The notes beneath the pieces were generated by a model that saw only the letters and a list, made by a program, of their open reading frames with translations, did not search any database and was not told where the DNA came from. Below are positions 13,601-29,010 of a stretch of 64,000 nucleotides of DNA, in pieces. The position numbers and the translations under genes are program-made. Each line of letters starts with the position of its first letter. Positions within the stretch are counted from its first letter, which is position 1. Origin of the DNA: Bugula neritina (taxonomy: Eukaryota; Bryozoa; Gymnolaemata; Cheilostomatida; Bugulidae); NCBI GenBank assembly GCA_964035545.1, contig OZ037766.1:18193581-18257580 (forward strand). Direction: 5' to 3'.

Positions 13601-16600
13601 ATACTGAAATATACTGAAACACGCTGAAATATACTTCAACATACTGAAATATACCTAAAAATATTGAAACATACTGAAATACACTGTAACATGCTGAAAT
13701 ACACTCTATCATACTGAAGTATACTGTAACGCACTGAAATATACTGCAACATACTGAATTATACTGAAACATACTGCAAAATCTTGAAATATACTGCAAC
13801 ATGCTGAAATATACTGCAAGACACTGAAACCTACTGAAATACACTGTAACATACTGAAATACACTGCAACATACTGAAATACACTGTAACATACAGACAT
13901 ACACTGCAACATACTGCAGCATACTGCAACATGCTGCAACATACTGAAATACACTGTAACATATTGAAATACACTGCAACACATTGAAATATGCTGTAAC
14001 ATACTGAGATATACTGCAAGACACTGAAATATACTACAGCTCACTGAAGTATAGTGTAATTTACGGAAATGTACTGTAACATACTGAAATTTATTGTAAC
14101 ATACTGAAATATACTGCAACATACTGAAATACACTGCAACATACTGAAATACACTGTAACATACTGAAATATATTGCAAAATACTGCAACATACTGAAAT
14201 ACACTGTAACATACTCAAATACATTGTATCATACTGGAATATGCTATAACCCACTGAAATATACTGTAACATACTGAAATATACTGCAACATACTGAAAT
14301 ACACTGTAACATACTGAAACACACTGCAACATACTGAAATATACTGCAACATACTGGAACATACTGGAATATACTGTAACCCACTGAAATATACTGCAAC
14401 ATACTGAAATATACTGCAAGATACTGAAACCTACTGAAATACACTGTAACATACTGAAATACACTGCAACATGCTGCAACATACTGAAATACACTGTAAC
14501 ATATTGAAATACATTGCAACACATTGAAATAAGTTGCAAGATACCGAAATATGCTGCAACACACTGAAAGACACTAAAACTCACTGAAGTATAGTGAAAA
14601 ATTTAAAAATGCACTGTGGCATACTGAAATATACTGAAACACGCTGAAATATACTGGAACATACTGAAATAAACTGTAACATACTGAGATATACTGCAAG
14701 ATACTGAAATATACTACAACTCACTGAAGTATAGCGTAATTTGCAGAAATGTACTGTAACACACTGAAATTTATTGTATCATACTGAAATATACTGCAAC
14801 GTACTGAAATACACTGTAACATACTAAAATATATTGCAAAATACTGCAAGATACTTAAATATACTGCAACATACTGAAAGACACTAAAACTCACTGAAGT
14901 ATAGTGTAATATCTGCAAATGCACTGTAACATACTGAAATTTACTGTAACACACTGAAATATACTGTAACATACTGAAATATACTGTAACATACTGAGAT
15001 ATACTGCGAGATTCTGAAATATGCTACAACTCACTGAAGTATAGTGTAATTTACGGAATTGTACTGTAACATACTGAAATTTATTGTAACATACTGAATT
15101 ATACTGCAACATACAGAAATACACTGTAACATACTGAAAGACACTAAAACTCACTGAAGTATAGTGTAATATCTGCAAATGCACTGTAACATATTGAAAT
15201 TTACTGTAACACAGTGAAATATACTGTAACATACTGAAATATACTGTAACATACTGAGATATACTGCAAGATACTGAAATATACTACAACTCACTGAAGT
15301 ATAGTGTAATTTACGAAAATGTACTGTAACATACTGGAATTTATTGTATCATACTGAAATATACTGCAACATACTGAAATACACTGTAGCATACTAAAAT
15401 GTATTGCAAAATACTGCAACATACTGAGATATACTGCAACATACTGAAAGACACTAAAACTCACTGAAGTATAGTGTAATATCTGCAAATGCACTGTAAC
15501 ATACTGAAATTTACTGTAACACACTGAAATATACTGTAACATACTGAAATACACAGTAACATACTGAGATATACTGCAAGATACTGAAATAGACTACAAC
15601 TCACTGAAGTATAGTGTAATATCTGCAAATGCACTGTAACATACTGAAATTTACTGTAACACACTGAAATATACTGTAACATACAGAAATATACTGTAAC
15701 ATACTGAGATATACTGCAAGATACTGAAATATACTACAACTCACTGAAGTATAGTGTAATTTACGGAAATGTACTGTAACATACTGAAATTTATTGTAAC
15801 ATACTGAATTATACTGCAACATACTGAAATACACTGCAACATACTGAAATACACTGTAACATACTGAAAGACACTAAAACTCACTGAAGTATAGTGTAAT
15901 ATCTGCAAATGCACTGTAACATACTGAAATTTACTGTAACACAGTGAAATATACTGTAACATACTGAGATATACTGCAAGATACTGAAATATACTACAAC
16001 TCACTGAAGTATAGTGTAATTTACGAAAATGTACTGTAACATACTGAAATTTATTGTAACATACTGAGTTATACTGCAACATACTGAAATACACTGTAAC
16101 ATACTGAAACACATTGCAAAGTACTGCAACATACTGAAATACACTGTAACATACTGAAAGACGCTGTATCATAATGAAATATACTATAACCCACTGAAAT
16201 GTACTGCAACATACTGAAATATACTGTAACAAACTGAAATATACTGCAACATACTGAAATACACTGTAACATACAGAAATACACTGCAACATACTGCAGC
16301 AAACTGCAACATACTGCAACATACTGAAATACACTGTAACATATTGAAATACACTGCAACACATTGAAATATGCTTCAACATACCGAATAATATGGTAAC
16401 CTACTGAAATATGTTGCAAACTACTGAAATATACTGCAACATACTGCAACTTAATGAAATATACTGTAACACACTGAAATATACTGCACAATACTGCAAA
16501 ATACTGTAACATACTGAAACATACTGCAACATCCTGAAATATACTGCAACATGCTGAAATATACTGCAAGACACTGAAACCTACTGAAATACACTGTAAC

Positions 16601-18290
16601 ATACTGAAATACACTGCAACATACTGCAACATACTGAAATACATTGTGACATATTGAAATGCATTGCAACACATTGAAATATGTTGCAAGATACTGAAAT
16701 ATAATGCAACATACTGAACGACACTAAAACTCACTGAAGTATAGTGTAATACCTGAAAATGCACTGTGATATACTGAAATACACTGTAACACACTGAAAT
16801 ATACTGCAAAATACTGAAACATACTGAAATATATTGCAAAATACTGCAACATACTGAAATACGGTTTAACATACTGAAATACACTGTAACATACTGATAT
16901 GCACTGCAACATACTGAAATACACGGCAACATACTGGAACATACTGGAATATACTGTAACCCACTGAAATATACTACAACATACTGAAATATACTGCAAG
17001 ATACTGAAACCTACTGAAATACACTGTAACATACTGAAATACACTGCAACATGCTGCAACATACTGAAATACACTGTAACATATTGAAATACATTGCAAC
17101 ACATTGAAATAAGTTGCAAGATACCGAAATATACTGCAACATACTGAAAGACACTAAAACTCACTGAAGTATAGTGAAAAATGTAAAAATGCACTGTGGC
17201 ATACTGAAATATACTGAAACACGCTGAAATATACTGGAACATACTGAAATAAACTGTAACATACTGAGATATACTGCAAGATACTGAAATATTTTACAAC
17301 TCACTGAAGTATAGCGTAATTTGCAGAAATGTACTGTAACACACTGAAATTTATTGTATCATACTGAAATATACTGCAACGTACTGAAATACACTGTAAC
17401 ATACTAAAATATATTGCAAAAAACTGCAACATACTTAAACATACTGCAACATACTAAAAGACACTAAAACTCACTGAAGTATAGTGTAATATCTGCAAAT
17501 GCACTGTAACATACTGAAATTTACTGTAACACACTGAAATATACTGTAACATACTGAAATATACTGTAACATACTGAGATATACTGCGAGATACTGAAAT
17601 ATGCTACAACTCACTGAAGTATAGTGTAATTTACGGAAATGTACTGTAACATACTGAAATTTATTGTAACATACTGAAATATACTGCAACATACTGAAAT
17701 ACACTGTAACATACTGAAATATATTGCAAAATACTGCAACATACTGAAATACACTGTAACATACTCAAATACATTGTATCATACTGGAATATGCTATAAC
17801 CCACTGAAATATACTGCAACTTACTGAAATATACTGTAACATACTGAAATATACTGCAACATACTGAAATACACTGTAACATACAGAAGTACGCTGTAAC
17901 ATACAGAAATACACTGCAACATACTGCAACATACTGAAATACACTGTAACATACTGAAACACACTGCAACATACTGAAATATACTGCAACATACTGGAAC
18001 ATACTGGAATATACTGTAACCCACTGAAATATACTGCAACATACTGAAATATACTGCAAGATACTGAAACCTACTGAAATACACTGTAACATACTGAAAT
18101 ACACTGCAACATGCTGCAACATACTGAAATACACTGTAACATATTGAAATACATTGCAACACATTGAAATAAGTTGCAAGATACCGAAACATGCTGCAAC
18201 ATACTGAAAGACACTAAAACTCACTGAAGTATAGTGAAAAATTTAAAAATGCACTGTGGCATACTGAAATATACTGAAACACGCTGAAAT
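13601..18290. repeat. Large HOR segment, copy 1 (partner 19041-23800)
   Basis: Matches 19041-23800, at an offset of 5440 bp at the left end and 5510 bp from about 14520 to the right end. The net 70-bp change comes from multiples of 10 bp in 14100-14400, including a missing block with atacagaagt acgctgtaac. The right boundary is at 18290, where gtactggaat atactgaaac replaces atactggaac atactgaaat. Substitutions are sparse (for example gtactgcaac at 16201 against atactgcaac at 21711). Confidence 0.9.
14041..17610. repeat. 3.6-kb HOR-A, copy 1 (3570 bp)
   Basis: Begins at the marker TCACTGAAGT and ends just before the next equivalent marker at 17611. Corresponds to 19481-23120, 23121-26760 and 38780-42419. 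It is 70 bp shorter than the 3640-bp copies because of monomer-multiple losses near 14100-14400. Confidence 0.88.
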
Positions 18291-19040
18291 GTACTGGAAT
18301 ATACTGAAACATACTGAAATATATTGCAAAATACTGCAACATACTGAAATACGGTTTAACATACTGAAATACACTGTAACATACTGATATGCACTGCAAC
18401 ATACTGAAATACACGGCAACATACTGGAACATACTGGAATATACTGTAACCCACTGAAATATACTACAACATACTGAAATATACTGCAAGATACTGAAAC
18501 CTACTGAAATACACTGTAACATACTGAAATACACTGCAACATGCTGCAACATACTGAAATACACTGTAACATATTGAAATACATTGCAACACATTGAAAT
18601 AAGTTGCAAGATACCGAAATATACTGCAACATACTGAAAGACACTAAAACTCACTGAAGTATAGTGAAAAATGTAAAAATGCACTGTGGCATACTGAAAT
18701 ATACTGAAACACGCTGAAATATACTGGAACATACTGAAATAAACTGTAACATACTGAGATATACTGCAAGATACTGAAATATACTACAACTCACTGAAGT
18801 ATAGCGTAATTTGCAGAAATGTACTGTAACACACTGAAATTTATTGTATCATACTGAAATATACTGCAACGTACTGAAATACACTGTAACATACTAAAAT
18901 ATATTGCAAAAAACTGCAACATACTTAAATATACTGCAACATACTAAAAGACACTAAAACTCACTGAAGTATAGTGTAATATCTGCAAATGCACTGTAAC
19001 ATACTGAAATTTACTGTAACACACTGAAATATACTGTAAC
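18291..19040. repeat. 750-bp inserted satellite block (copy of 16801-17550)
   Basis: Lies between the two large HOR segments and matches 16801-17550 at a constant offset of 1490 bp, including the unusual monomers acggtttaac and atgtaaaaat. It looks like a local duplication placed next to its source. Confidence 0.88.
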
Positions 19041-19480
19041 ATACTGAAATATACTGAAACACGCTGAAATATACTTCAACATACTGAAATATACCTAAAA
19101 ATATTGAAACATACTGAAATACACTGTAACATGCTGAAATACACTCTATCATACTGAAGTATACTGTAACGCACTGAAATATACTGCAACATACTGAATT
19201 ATACTGAAACATACTGCAAAATCTTGAAATATACTGCAACATGCTGAAATATACTGCAAGACACTGAAACCTACTGAAATACACTGTAACATACTGAAAT
19301 ACACTGCAACATACTGAAATACACTGTAACATACAGACATACACTGCAACATACTGCAGCATACTGCAACATGCTGCAACATACTGAAATACACTGTAAC
19401 ATATTGAAATACACTGCAACACATTGAAATATGCTGTAACATACTGAGATATACTGCAAGACACTGAAATATACTACAGC

Positions 19481-22400
19481 TCACTGAAGTATAGTGTAAT
19501 TTACGGAAATGTACTGTAACATACTGAAATTTATTGTAACATACTGAAATATACTGCAACATACTGAAATACACTGTAACATACTGAAATATATTGCAAA
19601 ATACTGCAACATACTGAAATACACTGTAACATACTCAAATACATTGTATCATACTGGAATATGCTATAACCCACTGAAATATACTGCAACTTACTGAAAT
19701 ATACTGTAACATACTGAAATATACTGCAACATACTGAAATACACTGTAACATACAGAAGTACGCTGTAACATACAGAAATACACTGCAACATACTGCAAC
19801 ATACTGAAATACACTGTAACATACTGAAACACACTGCAACATACTGAAATATACTGCAACATACTGGAACATACTGGAATATACTGTAACCCACTGAAAT
19901 ATACTGCAACATACTGAAATATACTGCAAGATACTGAAACCTACTGAAATACACTGTAACATACTGAAATACACTGCAACATGCTGCAACATACTGAAAT
20001 ACACTGTAACATATTGAAATACATTGCAACACATTGAAATAAGTTGCAAGATACCGAAATATGCTGCAACACACTGAAAGACACTAAAACTCACTGAAGT
20101 ATAGTGAAAAATTTAAAAATGCACTGTGGCATACTGAAATATACTGAAACACGCTGAAATATACTGGAACATACTGAAATAAACTGTAACATACTGAGAT
20201 ATACTGCAAGATACTGAAATATACTACAACTCACTGAAGTATAGCGTAATTTGCAGAAATGTACTGTAACACACTGAAATTTATTGTATCATACTGAAAT
20301 ATACTGCAACGTACTGAAATACACTGTAACATACTAAAATATATTGCAAAATACTGCAAGATACTTAAATATACTGCAACATACTGAAAGACACTAAAAC
20401 TCACTGAAGTATAGTGTAATATCTGCAAATGCACTGTAACATACTGAAATTTACTGTAACACACTGAAATATACTGTAACATACTGAAATATACTGTAAC
20501 ATACTGAGATATACTGCGAGATTCTGAAATATGCTACAACTCACTGAAGTATAGTGTAATTTACGGAATTGTACTGTAACATACTGAAATTTATTGTAAC
20601 ATACTGAATTATACTGCAACATACAGAAATACACTGTAACATACTGAAAGACACTAAAACTCACTGAAGTATAGTGTAATATCTGCAAATGCACTGTAAC
20701 ATATTGAAATTTACTGTAACACAGTGAAATATACTGTAACATACTGAAATATACTGTAACATACTGAGATATACTGCAAGATACTGAAATATACTACAAC
20801 TCACTGAAGTATAGTGTAATTTACGAAAATGTACTGTAACATACTGGAATTTATTGTATCATACTGAAATATACTGCAACATACTGAAATACACTGTAGC
20901 ATACTAAAATGTATTGCAAAATACTGCAACATACTGAGATATACTGCAACATACTGAAAGACACTAAAACTCACTGAAGTATAGTGTAATATCTGCAAAT
21001 GCACTGTAACATACTGAAATTTACTGTAACACACTGAAATATACTGTAACATACTGAAATACACAGTAACATACTGAGATATACTGCAAGATACTGAAAT
21101 AGACTACAACTCACTGAAGTATAGTGTAATATCTGCAAATGCACTGTAACATACTGAAATTTACTGTAACACACTGAAATATACTGTAACATACAGAAAT
21201 ATACTGTAACATACTGAGATATACTGCAAGATACTGAAATATACTACAACTCACTGAAGTATAGTGTAATTTACGGAAATGTACTGTAACATACTGAAAT
21301 TTATTGTAACATACTGAATTATACTGCAACATACTGAAATACACTGCAACATACTGAAATACACTGTAACATACTGAAAGACACTAAAACTCACTGAAGT
21401 ATAGTGTAATATCTGCAAATGCACTGTAACATACTGAAATTTACTGTAACACAGTGAAATATACTGTAACATACTGAGATATACTGCAAGATACTGAAAT
21501 ATACTACAACTCACTGAAGTATAGTGTAATTTACGAAAATGTACTGTAACATACTGAAATTTATTGTAACATACTGAGTTATACTGCAACATACTGAAAT
21601 ACACTGTAACATACTGAAACACATTGCAAAGTACTGCAACATACTGAAATACACTGTAACATACTGAAAGACGCTGTATCATAATGAAATATACTATAAC
21701 CCACTGAAATATACTGCAACATACTGAAATATACTGTAACAAACTGAAATATACTGCAACATACTGAAATACACTGTAACATACAGAAATACACTGCAAC
21801 ATACTGCAGCAAACTGCAACATACTGCAACATACTGAAATACACTGTAACATATTGAAATACACTGCAACACATTGAAATATGCTTCAACATACCGAATA
21901 ATATGGTAACCTACTGAAATATGTTGCAAACTACTGAAATATACTGCAACATACTGCAACTTAATGAAATATACTGTAACACACTGAAATATACTGCACA
22001 ATACTGCAAAATACTGTAACATACTGAAACATACTGCAACATCCTGAAATATACTGCAACATGCTGAAATATACTGCAAGACACTGAAACCTACTGAAAT
22101 ACACTGTAACATACTGAAATACACTGCAACATACTGCAACATACTGAAATACATTGTGACATATTGAAATGCATTGCAACACATTGAAATATGTTGCAAG
22201 ATACTGAAATATAATGCAACATACTGAACGACACTAAAACTCACTGAAGTATAGTGTAATACCTGAAAATGCACTGTGATATACTGAAATACACTGTAAC
22301 ACACTGAAATATACTGCAAAATACTGAAACATACTGAAATATATTGCAAAATACTGCAACATACTGAAATACGGTTTAACATACTGAAATACACTGTAAC

Positions 22401-23120
22401 ATACTGATATGCACTGCAACATACTGAAATACACGGCAACATACTGGAACATACTGGAATATACTGTAACCCACTGAAATATACTACAACATACTGAAAT
22501 ATACTGCAAGATACTGAAACCTACTGAAATACACTGTAACATACTGAAATACACTGCAACATGCTGCAACATACTGAAATACACTGTAACATATTGAAAT
22601 ACATTGCAACACATTGAAATAAGTTGCAAGATACCGAAATATACTGCAACATACTGAAAGACACTAAAACTCACTGAAGTATAGTGAAAAATGTAAAAAT
22701 GCACTGTGGCATACTGAAATATACTGAAACACGCTGAAATATACTGGAACATACTGAAATAAACTGTAACATACTGAGATATACTGCAAGATACTGAAAT
22801 ATACTACAACTCACTGAAGTATAGCGTAATTTGCAGAAATGTACTGTAACACACTGAAATTTATTGTATCATACTGAAATATACTGCAACGTACTGAAAT
22901 ACACTGTAACATACTAAAATATATTGCAAAAAACTGCAACATACTTAAACATACTGCAACATACTAAAAGACACTAAAACTCACTGAAGTATAGTGTAAT
23001 ATCTGCAAATGCACTGTAACATACTGAAATTTACTGTAACACACTGAAATATACTGTAACATACTGAAATATACTGTAACATACTGAGATATACTGCGAG
23101 ATACTGAAATATGCTACAAC
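19481..23120. repeat. 3.6-kb HOR-A, copy 2 (3640 bp)
   Basis: Head-to-tail with copy 3 at an exact offset of 3640 bp. The left boundary lies at the marker: the preceding monomer is atactacagc at 19471 but atgctacaac at 23111. Confidence 0.93.
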
Positions 23121-26100
23121 TCACTGAAGTATAGTGTAATTTACGGAAATGTACTGTAACATACTGAAATTTATTGTAACATACTGAAATATACTGCAAC
23201 ATACTGAAATACACTGTAACATACTGAAATATATTGCAAAATACTGCAACATACTGAAATACACTGTAACATACTCAAATACATTGTATCATACTGGAAT
23301 ATGCTATAACCCACTGAAATATACTGCAACTTACTGAAATATACTGTAACATACTGAAATATACTGCAACATACTGAAATACACTGTAACATACAGAAGT
23401 ACGCTGTAACATACAGAAATACACTGCAACATACTGCAACATACTGAAATACACTGTAACATACTGAAACACACTGCAACATACTGAAATATACTGCAAC
23501 ATACTGGAACATACTGGAATATACTGTAACCCACTGAAATATACTGCAACATACTGAAATATACTGCAAGATACTGAAACCTACTGAAATACACTGTAAC
23601 ATACTGAAATACACTGCAACATGCTGCAACATACTGAAATACACTGTAACATATTGAAATACATTGCAACACATTGAAATAAGTTGCAAGATACCGAAAC
23701 ATGCTGCAACATACTGAAAGACACTAAAACTCACTGAAGTATAGTGAAAAATTTAAAAATGCACTGTGGCATACTGAAATATACTGAAACACGCTGAAAT
23801 ATACTGGAACATACTGAAATAAACTGTAACATACTGAGATATACTGCAAGATACTGAAATATACTACAACTCACTGAAGTATAGCGTAATTTGCAGAAAT
23901 GTACTGTAACACACTGAAATTTATTGTATCATACTGAAATATACTGCAACGTACTGAAATACACTGTAACATACTAAAATATATTGCAAAATACTGCAAC
24001 ATACTTAAATATACTGCAACATACTGAAAGACACTAAAACTCACTGAAGTATAGTGTAATATCTGCAAATGCACTGTAACATACTGAAATTTACTGTAAC
24101 ACACTGAAATATACTGTAACATACTGAAATATACTGTAACATACTGAGATATACTGCGAAATTCTGAAATATGCTACAACTCACTGAAGTATAGTGTAAT
24201 TTACGGAAATGTACTGTAACATACTGAAATTTATTGTAACATACTGAATTATACTGCAACATACTGAAATACACTGTAACATACTGAAAGACACTAAAAC
24301 TCACTGAAGTATAGTGTAATATCTGCAAATGCACTGTAACATATTGAAATTTACTGTAACACAGTGAATTATACTGTAACATACTGAAATATACTGTAAC
24401 ATACTGAGATATACTGCAAGATACTGAAATATACTACAACTCACTGAAGTATAGTGTAATTTACGAAAATGTACTGTAACATACTGGAATTTATTGTATC
24501 ATACTGAAATATACTGCAACATACTGAAATACACTGTAGCATACTAAAATGTATTGCAAAATACTGCAACATACTGAGATATACTGCAACATACTGAAAG
24601 ACACTAAAACTCACTGAAGTATAGTGTAATATCTGCAAATGCACTGTAACATACTGAAATTTACTGTAACACACTGAAATATACTGTAACATACTGAAAT
24701 ACACAGTAACATACTGAGATATACTGCAAGATACTGAAATATACTACAACTCACTGAAGTATAGTGTAATATCTGCAAATGCACTGTAACATACTGAAAT
24801 TTACTGTAACACACTGAAATATACTGTAACATACAGAAATATACTGTAACATACTGAGATATACTGCAAGATACTGAAATATACTACAACTCACTGAAGT
24901 ATAGTGTAATTTACGGAAATGTACTGTAACATACTGAAATTTATTGTAACATACTGAATTATACTGCAACATACTGAAATACACTGCAACATACTGAAAT
25001 ACACTGTAACATACTGAAAGACACTAAAACTCACTGAAGTATAGTGTAATATCTGCAAATGCACTGTAACATACTGAAATTTACTGTAACACAGTGAAAT
25101 ATACTGTAACATACTGAGATATACTGCAAGATACTGAAATATACTACAACTCACTGAAGTATAGTGTAATTTACGAAAATGTACTGTAACGTACTGAAAT
25201 TTATTGTAACATACTGAGTTATACTGCAACATACTGAAATACACTGTAACATACTGAAACACGTTGCAAAGTACTGCAACATACTGAAATACACTGTAAC
25301 ATACTGAAAGACGCTGTATCATAATGAAATATACTATAACCCACTGAAATATACTGCAACATACTGAAATATACTGTAACAAACTGAAATATACTGCAAC
25401 ATACTGAAATACACTGTAACATATAGAAATACACTGCAACATACTGCAGCAAACTGCAACATACTGCAACATACTGAAATACACTGTAACATATTGAAAT
25501 ACACTGCAACACATTGAAATATGCTTCAACATACCGAATAATATGGTAACCTACTGAAATATGTTGCAAACTACTGAAATATACTGCAACATACTGCAAC
25601 CTAATGAAATATACTGTAACACACTGAAATATACTGCACAATACTGCAAAATACTGTAACATACTGAAACATACTGCAACATCCTGAAATATACTGCAAC
25701 ATGCTGAAATATACTGCAAGACACTGAAACCTACTGAAATACACTGTAACATACTGAAATACACTGCAACATACTGCAACATACTGAAATACATTGTGAC
25801 ATATTGAAATGCATTGCAACACATTGAAATATGTTGCAAGATACTGAAATATAATGGAACATACTGAACGACACTAAAACTCACTGAAGTATAGTGTAAT
25901 ACCTGAAAATGCACTGTGATATACTGAAACACACTGTAACACACTGAAATATACTGCAAAATACTGAAACATACTGAAATATATTGCAAAATACTGCAAC
26001 ATACTGAAATACGGTTTAACATACTGAAATACACTGTAACATACTGATATGCACTGCAACATACTGAAATACACGGCAACATACTGGAACATACTGGAAT

Positions 26101-26760
26101 ATACTGTAACCCACTGAAATATACTACAACATACTGAAATATACTGCAAGATACTGAAACCTACTGAAATACACTGTAACATACTGAAATACACTGCAAC
26201 ATGCTGCAACATACTGAAATACACTGTAACATATTGAAATACATTGCAACACATTGAAATAAGTTGCAAGATACCGAAATATAGTGCAACATACTGAAAG
26301 ACACTAAAACTCACTGAAGTATAGTGAAAAATGTAAAAATGCACTGTGGCATACTGAAATATACTGAAACACGCTGAAATATACTGGAACATACTGAAAT
26401 AAACTGTAACATACTGAGATATACTGCAAGATACTGAAATATACTACAACTCACTGAAGTATAGCGTAATTTGCAGAAATGTACTGTAACACACTGAAAT
26501 TTATTGTATCATACTGAAATATACTGCAACGTACTGAAATACACTGTAACATACTAAAATATATTGCAAAAAACTGCAACATACTTAAATATACTGCAAC
26601 ATACTAAAAGACACTAAAACTCACTGAAGTATAGTGTAATATCTGCAAATGCACTGTAACATACTGAAATTTACTGTAACACACTGAAATATACTGTAAC
26701 ATACTGAAATATACTGTAACATACTGAGTTATACTGCGAGATACTGAAATATGCTACAAC
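23121..26760. repeat. 3.6-kb HOR-A, copy 3 (3640 bp)
   Basis: Direct tandem neighbour of copy 2. Private changes against copy 2 include atctgaaat-type substitutions such as ctaatgaaat for ttaatgaaat near 25601 and ataatggaac for ataatgcaac at 25851. The latter two are carried over to the 38780-42419 copy, showing which copy was duplicated. Confidence 0.93.
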
Positions 26761-29010
26761 TCACTGAAGTATAGTGTAATTTACGGAAATGTACTGTAAC
26801 ATACTGAAATTTATTGTAACATACTGAATTATACTGCAACATACTGAAATACACTGTAACATACTGAAAGACACTAAAACTCACTGAAGTATAGTGTAAT
26901 ATCTGCGAATGCACTGTAACATATTGAAATTTAGTGTAACACAGTGAAATATACTGTAACATACTGAAATATACTGTAACATACTAAGATATACTGCAAG
27001 ATAATGAAATATACTACAACTCACTGAAGTATAGTGTAATTTACGAAAATGTACTGTAACATACTGAAATTTACTGTAACATACTGAATTATACTGCAAC
27101 ATACTGGAATACACTGTAACATACTGAAACATATTGCAAAATACTGCAACATACTGAAATACACTGTAACACACTGAAAGACGCCGTATCATACTGAAAT
27201 ATACTATAACCTACTGAAATATACTACAACATACTGAAATATACTGTAACATACTGAAATATACTGCAACATACTGAAATACACTGTAACATACAGAAAT
27301 ACACTGCAACATACTGCAGCATACTGCAACATACTGCAACATGCTGAAATACACTGTAACATATTGAAATACACTGCAACACATTGAAATATGCTGCAAC
27401 ATACCGAAATATATGGTAACCTACTGAAATATGTTGCAAACTACTGAAATATACTGCAACATACTGCAAGATAATGATATATACTGTAACACACTGAACT
27501 ATACTGCAAAATACTGCAAAATACTGCAAAATCCTGTAACATACTGAAACATACTGCAACATCCTGAAATATACTGCAACATGCTGAATTATACTGCAAG
27601 ACACTGAAACCTACTGAAATACACTGTAACATACTGAAATACACTGAAACATACTGCAACATACTGAAAAACACTAAAACTCACTGAAGTATAGTGTAAT
27701 ATCTGGAAATGCACTGTGACATACTGAAATATACTGAAACACGCTGAAATATACTGCAACATACTGAAATATACTGTAACATACTGAGATATACTGCAAG
27801 ATACCAAAATGTACTACAACTCACTGAAGTATAGTGTATTTTACGAAAATGTACTGTAAGATACTGGAATTTATTGTATCATACTGAAATACACTGCAAC
27901 ATACTGAAATACACTGTAACATACTAAAATGTATTGCAAAATACTGCAACATACTGAGATATACTGCAACATACTGAAAGACACTAAAACTCACTGAAGT
28001 ATAGTGTAATATCTGCAAATGCACTGTAACATACTGAAATTTACTGTAACACACTGAAATATACTGTAACATACTGAAATACACAGTAACATACTGAGAT
28101 ATACTGCAAGATACTGAAATATACTACAACTCACTGAAGTATAGTGTGATATCTGCAAATGCACTGTAACATACTGAAATTTACTGTAACACACTGAAAT
28201 ATACTGTAACATACAGAAATATACTGTAACATACTGAGATATACTGCAAGATACTGAAATATACTACAACTCACTGAAGTATAGTGTAATTTACGGAAAT
28301 GTACTGTAACATACTGAAATTTATTGTAACATACTGAATTATACTGCAACATACTGAAATACACTGCAACATACTGAAATACACTGTAACATACTGAAAG
28401 ACACTAAAACTCACTGAAGTATAGTGTAATATCTGCAAATGCACTGTAACATATTGAAATTTACTGTAACACAGTGAAATATACTGTAACATACTGAAAT
28501 ATACTGTAACATACTGAGATATACTGCAAGATACTGAAATATACTACAACTCTCTGAAGTATAGTGTAATTTACGAAAATGTACTGTAACATACTGAAAT
28601 TTATTGTAACATACTGAGTTATACTGCAACATACTGAAATACACTGTAACATACTGAAACATATTGCAAAGTACTGCAACATACTGAAATACACTGTAAC
28701 ATACTGAAAGACGCTGTATCATAATGAAATATACTATAACCCACTGAAATATACTGCAACATACTGAAATATACTGTAACAAACTGAAATATACTGCAAC
28801 ATACTGAAATACACTGTACCATACAGAAATACACTGCAACATACTGCAGCAAACTGCAACATACTGCAACATACTGAAATACACTGTAACATATTGAAAT
28901 ACACTGCAACGCATTGAAATATACTTCAACATACCGAAATATATGGTAACCTACTGAAATATGTTGCAAACTACTGAAATATACTGCAACATACTGCAAC
29001 TTTATGAAAT
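26691..29010. repeat. 2320-bp tandem duplication, copy 1
   Basis: Identical to 29011-31330 on every line compared, including rare private variants: atagtgtatt (27831/30151), atactgtaag-type gtactgtaag (27851/30171), acactgtacc (28811/31131) and tttatgaaat (29001/31321). The corresponding segment of the second mega-copy (42350-44529) is single and lacks several of these variants, so this is probably a late event in copy 1. Confidence 0.95.
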